Assembly: GCF_019266065.1 (NCBI RefSeq)
Contig: NZ_LPNR01000062.1
Span: 1-35,734, forward strand
Length of the DNA stretch: 35,734 bases
Direction of reading: 5' to 3'
Origin: Nocardia sp. MH4
GTDB lineage: Bacteria; Actinomycetota; Actinomycetes; Mycobacteriales; Mycobacteriaceae
Positions 30,391 through 35,734 of this stretch are shown here, one piece after another. Position numbers and translations under genes: made by a program. How positions within the stretch are numbered: the first letter of the stretch is position 1; the number at the start of each line of letters is the position of its first letter. The notes under the pieces were generated by a model, which had not been told where the DNA came from, ran no database searches, and saw only the letters and a program-made list of their open reading frames with translations.

Positions 30391-31752
30391 TCAGCCCGCG
30401 TTCGGCTTGGTGCGCACGGCGATCCCGCTACCGAGTCCCCCGCCCGAGGTGGCTTCGATATCGGTCAGGATCGGCCGGATCGGCACGCCGAGCGAGGCGG
30501 TGCCGCCGTACGGGGCCAGCTGGGTGTTGGCCTCGGTGCAGTTGGGCGCCTCGGCGGCGTTGGAGCCGCTGGTGATGCCCAGTGCCAGGGTGCCGGTGAC
30601 GATCGCGCCGCCGCTGTCGCCGCCCAGGGTGCAGGCGCTGCTGGCGAAGCCGCGGATGGTCTTGCTGACGCCCTCGGCGGTGAACAGCTGGGTCTCCACA
30701 TGGTCCGCCGAGACGAAACCACAGGTGAAGGTCGAGGACTGGCCGGTCTTGCAGACCGGGGCGCCGGTGACCGGTTCGGCGGTGCCGGTGATGGTCAGCG
30801 ACGTCCCGTTCGCGCCGCGCACCCGCGGCTGGTCCATGCCCGCGTTGATCGCGCGCTCGTTCAGCTTGATCACCGAGTAGTCCAGCGCGGCGGGTCCGCC
30901 GAGCACGGCCTTGGCGAACGCGCCGACCTCGGGACTGTTCGGGATGTCGCGCACGTTCGGCACGTAGACCGGCGCGGTGCCGCCGTTGTCGACGTTCGGG
31001 TTGCAGTGGCCCGCCGAGATGTTGAGCGCGTTGCCCGCGGCGTCGGTGCTGTTGAAACCGAACGAGCACACGTCGACGCCGCGCAGCGTCGTGTCGTGCA
31101 GGTCCTTGGTCGCGGTGATGTAGGTGTCGCCGCCCATCGGCTTGTACTCGACCGGACCGCCGCCGCCGGGGGAGAGCACCACCTTGATGGTGGCGATCAG
31201 GGTCGGCAGGTTCAGCAGGTGGCCGGGGCCGGTGTTGGCGATGTTGAGTACCAGCTGGCTGTTGAGCGCGTCGATGGCGATGGAGCTGATCGGTGCGGAG
31301 ATCTCGCGCGGCAGGCTCGCGATCCACTGGGCCAGTTGCACCAGCGCGCCCTCCAGGCCGCCGGCCGAGATCGGGGCGAGGTGGGTCTGGTAGCCGTCGG
31401 CCGCGGCGATCTTGCCCGCCTCGGCGTTGGTGACGGCGATGACGGCCTTGCCTTCCGGCGTCATCCAGGCACCGGCGAAGGTGTCGGGGTTCTCGGCGCG
31501 GAAATCGCTGGCGTAGTCACGCAGCTGCTGGGCGCGGGCGGCACGGTCGAGGTATTCGGTCGGGGTCATCCCGAGGTCGCGCGAGAGGGCGGTCACCAGC
31601 TCGGCGGGTAAGGCGTCGGCCGAAAGCTGAAGGGGCGCTGATGGTTCCGCGGTCGCGATGCCGGGGCCGAACAGAGGTGCCAGGAGAACAGTCGCGGCGA
31701 AACCGGCGGAGGCTGCCTTGACTGCGGCGCGACGCGCCACCAACTTGCGCAT
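30391..31752 (-). CDS. Secreted S1 serine protease, copy 2
   Basis: 453 residues with a signal peptide (RKLVARRAAVKAASAGFAAT ... GIATAEP), a pro-region (MTPTEYLDRAARAQQ, FAGAWMTPEGKAVIAVTN) parallel to that of copy 1, and a catalytic domain with His in NISAGHCNPN, Asp in ALDYSVIKL and Ser in LGGDSGGAIV. Cysteine pairs match copy 1. The two clearly arose by duplication but have diverged in the linker and C-terminus (copy 2 ends in a Gly-rich stretch). The ATG has GAAGGGA at normal spacing. The substrate is unknown; such proteases may process envelope proteins or scavenge peptides outside the cell. Confidence 0.88.
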   Translation of the reverse strand: MRKLVARRAAVKAASAGFAATVLLAPLFGPGIATAEPSAPLQLSADALPAELVTALSRDLGMTPTEYLDRAARAQQLRDYASDFRAENPDTFAGAWMTPEGKAVIAVTNAEAGKIAAADGYQTHLAPISAGGLEGALVQLAQWIASLPREISAPISSIAIDALNSQLVLNIANTGPGHLLNLPTLIATIKVVLSPGGGGPVEYKPMGGDTYITATKDLHDTTLRGVDVCSFGFNSTDAAGNALNISAGHCNPNVDNGGTAPVYVPNVRDIPNSPEVGAFAKAVLGGPAALDYSVIKLNERAINAGMDQPRVRGANGTSLTITGTAEPVTGAPVCKTGQSSTFTCGFVSADHVETQLFTAEGVSKTIRGFASSACTLGGDSGGAIVTGTLALGITSGSNAAEAPNCTEANTQLAPYGGTASLGVPIRPILTDIEATSGGGLGSGIAVRTKPNAG

Positions 31753-31870
31753 GAAATCCCTTCGTCGGCACGAGTGATCGAGAACACCGCCGGCGGCTGT
31801 GATGTCGATCAGCGCATCACTCTAGGGCACGGGCGCGCGAAGGGCGCGGTTACCGTACCCCCGCACCGGA

Positions 31871-32977
31871 TCAGTTGTAGCCGGGAATCCGCATGGGCGA
31901 GGGCAGATACCCCGGCGGGTACGTCTGGAACGGCAGCAGCGGGCGCGTCGTGCTGCGGCCGGGCGGGGTCGAGGTGGGCGACGGCGTCGGCTCCGGTGTG
32001 GTCGTCGGCGGCGCTTCGGTGCTGGTCGAGGGCTCCGGCTCGGGTTCGGGCGTCGTGGTGACGACCGGTGCCCGCGTGGTCGACTCGACGACCGGCGGCG
32101 GTGGCGGGGGCAGCTGGGGCGTCGGCGTCACCGTCAGCGATTCCGGGCTCGCGTCGGAGATCGGCGGCGGCGCGGTCGTCTCGCTACCGCGCAGCACCAC
32201 CGACACCGCGACGCCGCCGAGCAGCAAGCCGATCAGCGCGGCGACCGCGATCAGCAGGGGCGTGCGGCTGCGCCGGGGTTCCCGCGGCTCCACCACCACG
32301 ACCGGCATGGCCGAGGTCGGGGTGGCCAGCGCCTTCGTCGGCTGCGCCGTCACCGGCATCGCCGCCGAGTAGGCCTGCGCGGTCGCCGCCGGCCGGGCCA
32401 GCGCGGGCATCACGTCGGTGACGACGAGGGAGTTCTCGGTGACGATCGGATCGGGCGGCGTCGCGCCCGCCGGGGTCGCCAGCACCGCGACCAGCGCGGC
32501 CTCGGCGGCGGCGGTGGCGAACGAGCGGCCGGGATCGACGCCCTCGGCGGGCGGGGGCAGTTCGTCCTCGCCCAGCAGCGCCACCGACTTCAGGCCCAGA
32601 TAGTCCAGCGCCTCACGCACGCCGCGCACCACCTCGGGGGTCCACTGCGCCGGATGCGTCGCGTAGAACTCGGCGGGGCCGCTGAGGTGCTCGGTGGTGA
32701 GATCGATGAGGCAGAACATCGCCGTCGCCAGCAGGTCCTCGGCGCGGTAGGCCTCGCCACCGTCGACATCGATACCCGCCGGATCGCCGATCGCGCGGAC
32801 GAAACCGGAGATCGAGTGCGCGTGCCCGGTGGGCGCCGGTCCGCCGAGCGCGGCATCGCCCTCGTCGGACATGTGCAGCAGCGCGTCGCGTTCGACGATT
32901 CGCACCGTGCCGTCCTCGGTGACCACCGCGGCGATGCACTCGTCATCGGCGATGCGCAGGCCGACCCCAGTGGCCAT
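31871..32977 (-). CDS. Membrane protein with degenerate actin/Hsp70-like N-domain and Pro-rich tail
   Basis: 368 residues. The start, GVGLRIADDECIAAVVTEDG, resembles strand 1-2 of the actin/Hsp70 fold without the phosphate-binding glycines. About 150 residues follow that could be half of such a fold (including YATHPAQWTPEVVRGVREAL, like an Hsp70 helix-strand unit). Then come an Ala/Pro/Thr linker, a basic stop-transfer patch (REPRRSRT), one membrane helix (LLIAVAALIGLLLGGVAVSVV, about residue 240) and a Pro/Thr/Glu tail. The order matches the Hsp70-like protein at 19326. It begins 42 bp after the LuxR regulator, with GAGG 8 bp before its ATG, so the two probably share a transcript. Function unknown. 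Confidence 0.75.
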   Translation of the reverse strand: MATGVGLRIADDECIAAVVTEDGTVRIVERDALLHMSDEGDAALGGPAPTGHAHSISGFVRAIGDPAGIDVDGGEAYRAEDLLATAMFCLIDLTTEHLSGPAEFYATHPAQWTPEVVRGVREALDYLGLKSVALLGEDELPPPAEGVDPGRSFATAAAEAALVAVLATPAGATPPDPIVTENSLVVTDVMPALARPAATAQAYSAAMPVTAQPTKALATPTSAMPVVVVEPREPRRSRTPLLIAVAALIGLLLGGVAVSVVLRGSETTAPPPISDASPESLTVTPTPQLPPPPPPVVESTTRAPVVTTTPEPEPEPSTSTEAPPTTTPEPTPSPTSTPPGRSTTRPLLPFQTYPPGYLPSPMRIPGYN

Positions 32978-33019
32978 CCGGTTTACCTCGCTTCGGGCGT
33001 CGACGTCGTCCGCGTCGAG

Positions 33020-35518
33020 TTACACCAGCAGTGAACCGTGTCCCATGGCGCGGAGCATTGACAATAATTCCGATCGTGAGCGCGCGCCTATCCGGCGTCG
33101 GATTCGCGCGACGTGATGCTCCACGGTTTTGGCGGAAATGTACAGCCGTGCGCCGATTTCCCGATAGGTCAGACCGAGCAGCACCAGTTCGGCAACCTCG
33201 CGTTCGCGATCGCTGAGCGCGGCCGTGGCAGGGGGCCGCGGGGCGGGCCCGTCCGCACCGTGGGGCAGGGGCTGCACCGCGGGTAGGGGCTGTTCCACCG
33301 GCTGGGCCCTGGCGCGAACCGAGCGGGCCAATTTGAGCAGCGTGGTCGCGGTGGCGGAGTCTCCGACGGCCAGCGCGGCCTCACTGGCCAGGCGGGCGGC
33401 GTCCCAGGTGAGGCCGAACTCGGCCAGTGCCGACACCGCGGCCTGCACCTCGGCGGCGGCGACCTGGCCGCGCAGCACGAGTACCCACGTGCGGCCCGCG
33501 TCGGCCAGCGCGGCGGCCTGCTGGTCGCCTGCCGCCGCGGCGGTCTTGAGCGCGTGGGCGTGGGGGAGCAGATCGCTCGGTGATTCGTCGGCGAGCGCGG
33601 CTTGGACGCCGTACCAGTGGAACAGGTTGGTCCAAGCCGGCGCGCGGCCCAATTTGCGTAGGAGTCCGCGTGCCGCGTCGATCAGCGGTTCGATCCGGCG
33701 CACATCGCGCAACCGGATGCCGGCCAGCCAGAGCTCGCCGATCGGCAGCAGACTCAGCAGGTCGGCTTCCAGCTCGTCGAACAGCGGGCTGGCGGACTGC
33801 CATGCGCGCGAAAGCGCCGCGTGGTCGCCCCCGCGCCGGGCCAGCCCAACGGCGAGCGCGTGGGCGAGCAGCTGATCGCGCGGTTCGAGCGTGGCGATGT
33901 CGATCTCGGCGAGGGTGTTCGCGGCGTGTTGCTCGTCGCCGCCGAGCAACGCGGCCCAGGCGGTGAGGACGGGGAGCTGACGGCCCGCCCCCCGGCCCGC
34001 CGCCCGGCGCAGCGCGTCGCCCGCCCGGCGCGGCTCGCCGGTTCCCAGGCACAACAGCGTGGCGATCGAGACAGCCGAGCAGGGGAGATATCGATCGTCG
34101 GTACCGGTGTTGCCTGCCTGGATAAGTGCGGAAATCGCCGTGGCCGTGCCGGTTCCGTGGGGGTCGAGGGAATCGTGCAGCGCGCCCGCGATGAGCCGCG
34201 CGCCCGCGTCGGCCTCGGTCGGCGGCCACAGCTGCGCCGCGGCGGCCATGCGGGTCGCGGCCGCTGTCTCCCCGGCCAGCGTGAGCACTATCGAGGCGGG
34301 CGCCCAATCGGCGCCAACGCGATCGGGCCCGAGCCAGTTGTACAACCCGGCCGCGCGGCTCACCAGGCCGCGCCGGGTGAGCACCGCCGCGCAGACGCGC
34401 ACGGCGGTCACCAGTTCGGTGGCGGAGATGCCGTCCTGGGTGAGCAGCGGCTGGGCCAGCCGCAGAGCGGTGTCGGCGTCGCCTGCCCGCGCGGCGGCCT
34501 CGGCCCAGCGCAACGCGATCGACTCGACGGGTGCGCCCGCGGCGGACGCGGCCGCGTAGTAGCGCGCAGGGTGTCCCGATTTCTCCGCGGCGCGACAAAG
34601 GAATTCGGCTAGCCGGGGGTCGACCACGCCCGACTCGGCCAGGATCAGCGCCGTGCAGTCGCGCAGCAGTCCAGCGTCGATCCGCGCGGCGAGCAGGCGG
34701 CGCTGAACTTCGACGTAGCGTCGATCTCCGAGCAGGATGCGCAGCGGTCCCACCGCGGGGGTGAGCAAGAGGTCGGCGTCGGTGACCAAGGCGCCTGCCC
34801 GCGCGCGGTCGATCAGATCGTGGGCGGTGGCGGTGTCTACGCCGAGGACCTCGGTGAGTTCGGTGGCGTCCAGCCCGGTTCCGGTCGCGGCGATCACGAG
34901 CGCGTCGAGCAGGTCGGGTTCCGCCGCGTCGAGCATCGATCGCGTCCACGCGGTGATCGCCTCGTCGACGGCCGTCACGCAGGTCTCCAGCGGCGCCGTG
35001 CGGGCGGCGGCCAGGGCCGCGACGACTCCACCGGGAATACCTGCCGTGAGCTGATGGATGCGCAGAGCGAGTGGCTGGGACACCGCCACGCCGAGTTCCC
35101 TGGCGAACGACGCGGTGTCGCCGCTGCCGAGCGCCCGCAGCTCCACCGTGCGGCCGTGTCGCGACACGATGTCGGACAGGACACGTAGTCGGGGATCGTG
35201 TGGGCGCGGTTGGGCGGCGAGCACCACCGAGCGGCGGCCGGATTCGATGGCCGCGCAGAGATTTCGCAGGTCGTTGGAGCTGTATCGATGCACGTTGTCG
35301 GCGATCAGGACAGCTCGGTCGGCCGGGTCGTCGCGTACCGAATCCGTCATCGGGATCCCACGCTCGCGCAAATGTGAGCGAACAACGTTGAGCAGCACTG
35401 TTTTTCCAGTTCCGGCTCGGCCACGGATCAGCAGCAGCACCGGCTGGTCGTCGGCGGTATCGAGTTCGCGGAGGACGGTTCGCGCGCCGGGGAATGAATC
35501 CAAGGCGATATCAGCCAC
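33020..35518 (-). CDS. iniR: LuxR-family regulator with STAND-type ATPase, IniR (Rv0339c)-like
   Basis: 832 residues from the GTG start, the same length as I recall for M. tuberculosis Rv0339c. The Walker A motif GRAGTGKTVLL lies near residue 36, and RAVLIADNVHRY is a possible Walker B. A long helical, TPR-like Ala/Leu-rich middle follows. The C-terminal LuxR helix-turn-helix is LSDREREVAELVLLGLTYRE then LYISAKTVEHHVARIRRRIG. Rv0339c has been named IniR and controls cell-wall-stress genes iniBAC; orthology here rests on architecture, length and proximity to etfD and aspC. GTG at 35516-35518 has GGAGG at ideal spacing; ATG at 35519-35521 is the alternative. Either start overlaps the stop of the upstream gene, so they are coupled. 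Confidence 0.82.
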   Translation of the reverse strand: MADIALDSFPGARTVLRELDTADDQPVLLLIRGRAGTGKTVLLNVVRSHLRERGIPMTDSVRDDPADRAVLIADNVHRYSSNDLRNLCAAIESGRRSVVLAAQPRPHDPRLRVLSDIVSRHGRTVELRALGSGDTASFARELGVAVSQPLALRIHQLTAGIPGGVVAALAAARTAPLETCVTAVDEAITAWTRSMLDAAEPDLLDALVIAATGTGLDATELTEVLGVDTATAHDLIDRARAGALVTDADLLLTPAVGPLRILLGDRRYVEVQRRLLAARIDAGLLRDCTALILAESGVVDPRLAEFLCRAAEKSGHPARYYAAASAAGAPVESIALRWAEAAARAGDADTALRLAQPLLTQDGISATELVTAVRVCAAVLTRRGLVSRAAGLYNWLGPDRVGADWAPASIVLTLAGETAAATRMAAAAQLWPPTEADAGARLIAGALHDSLDPHGTGTATAISALIQAGNTGTDDRYLPCSAVSIATLLCLGTGEPRRAGDALRRAAGRGAGRQLPVLTAWAALLGGDEQHAANTLAEIDIATLEPRDQLLAHALAVGLARRGGDHAALSRAWQSASPLFDELEADLLSLLPIGELWLAGIRLRDVRRIEPLIDAARGLLRKLGRAPAWTNLFHWYGVQAALADESPSDLLPHAHALKTAAAAGDQQAAALADAGRTWVLVLRGQVAAAEVQAAVSALAEFGLTWDAARLASEAALAVGDSATATTLLKLARSVRARAQPVEQPLPAVQPLPHGADGPAPRPPATAALSDREREVAELVLLGLTYREIGARLYISAKTVEHHVARIRRRIGARSRSELLSMLRAMGHGSLLV

Positions 35519-35734
35519 CATTTCCTCCGAGGATCTGGCCTGGCAGCTGCGTGCCCGTTTCGAGGGTTTCGTCCACCGCGCCGCCCACACCGTCGAGCAG
35601 GTCGCCCGGGTTCACCTGGATGGGCGGGAGCTGAGGCCGTGTGGGAGCGGGAGCGGGAGCCGGAGCAGGCGCGGGGGCGGGTGCGGGTGCCGGGGCGGGC
35701 GCGGGTGCCGGGGCGGGCGCGGGTGCCGGGGCCG
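35511..35734 (-). CDS. C-terminal end of a Pro/Ala-rich protein (5' part beyond window)
   Basis: The last 73 or so residues of a gene entering from the right edge: an (Ala-Pro)n run, then PTRPQLPPIQVNPGDLLDGV and a glycine-ended tail LPGQILGGNGG before TGA at 35511-35513. Its stop lies inside the start of the LuxR regulator gene, so the two are translationally coupled. The tail resembles the Pro-rich outer segments of the two Hsp70-like membrane proteins in this window, so it may be a third member, but the diagnostic part is not visible. Confidence 0.7.
   Translation of the reverse strand, partial: APAPAPAPAPAPAPAPAPAPAPAPAPAPAPTRPQLPPIQVNPGDLLDGVGGAVDETLETGTQLPGQILGGNGG
35640..35734. repeat. 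GC-rich tandem repeat coding Ala-Pro
   Basis: Several copies of an 18-bp unit (GGGGCGGGCGCGGGTGCC in plus orientation) that encode alternating Ala and Pro on the minus strand. The array runs off the window edge. Confidence 0.75.

Overview
The window is a high-GC chromosomal segment of a member of the Mycobacteriales, most likely Nocardia or a close relative. This rests on recognisable orthologs of Mycobacterium tuberculosis genes (fadE5/Rv0244c, dcd/Rv0321, udgA/Rv0322, aspC/Rv0337c, etfD/Rv0338c, and iniR/Rv0339c by length and domain layout). It is supported by frequent GTG starts, strong GC-rich hairpin terminators, a 6C-type small RNA and many Pro/Thr/Ala-rich exported proteins. Assignments come from reading the translated sequence against remembered families; no database search was run.

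Layout. 1-5480: lipid and envelope metabolism: a 3'-truncated acyl-CoA dehydrogenase fadE5 (-), an alpha/beta hydrolase and a flavodoxin (+), a methyltransferase (-), a secreted DUF4185/GH183-type protein (-) and a crotonase (-). 5541-9407: a small lipoprotein, then a tightly packed sulfur-scavenging operon (sfnG, sfnB and two flavin reductases of different families). It begins with an inverted repeat that covers the sfnG ribosome binding site and ends in a perfect hairpin terminator. 9415-12970: a roughly 3.5 kb integrated element at the 3' end of tRNA-Gly(CCC). It has 35-bp attachment repeats, arm-type repeats inside both ends, a decayed tyrosine integrase and two cargo genes of unknown role.

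13302-23564: housekeeping genes and regulators: a lipoprotein, dcd, an XRE-TPR regulator with a divergent small partner gene, aspC, a 6C small RNA with three C-rich hairpin loops, a YibE/F membrane protein with a seven-histidine N-terminus, a membrane-anchored Hsp70-like protein, UDP-glucose dehydrogenase, a YdcF-like protein and a PASTA lipoprotein. 23571-28019: etfD, the membrane iron-sulfur protein that takes electrons from fatty-acid beta-oxidation, with a long repetitive tail, facing a secreted glycine-zipper protein across a regulatory region. 28029-35734: an NRDE protein, two tandem secreted S1 proteases, a second actin/Hsp70-like membrane protein, an IniR-type LuxR ATPase regulator and the Pro/Ala-rich end of a gene that runs off the window.

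How the parts connect. The dyad TTAC-N6-GTAA occurs before fadE5 (two copies), before the crotonase gene (one near match) and before etfD. These encode a fatty-acid dehydrogenation step, a later beta-oxidation-type step and the electron acceptor, so they look like one regulon. A consensus Crp-type site also lies upstream of etfD. The sfn operon supplies both the FMNH2-dependent monooxygenase and its flavin reductases. The tRNA-Gly element appears to have lost its ability to excise by itself.
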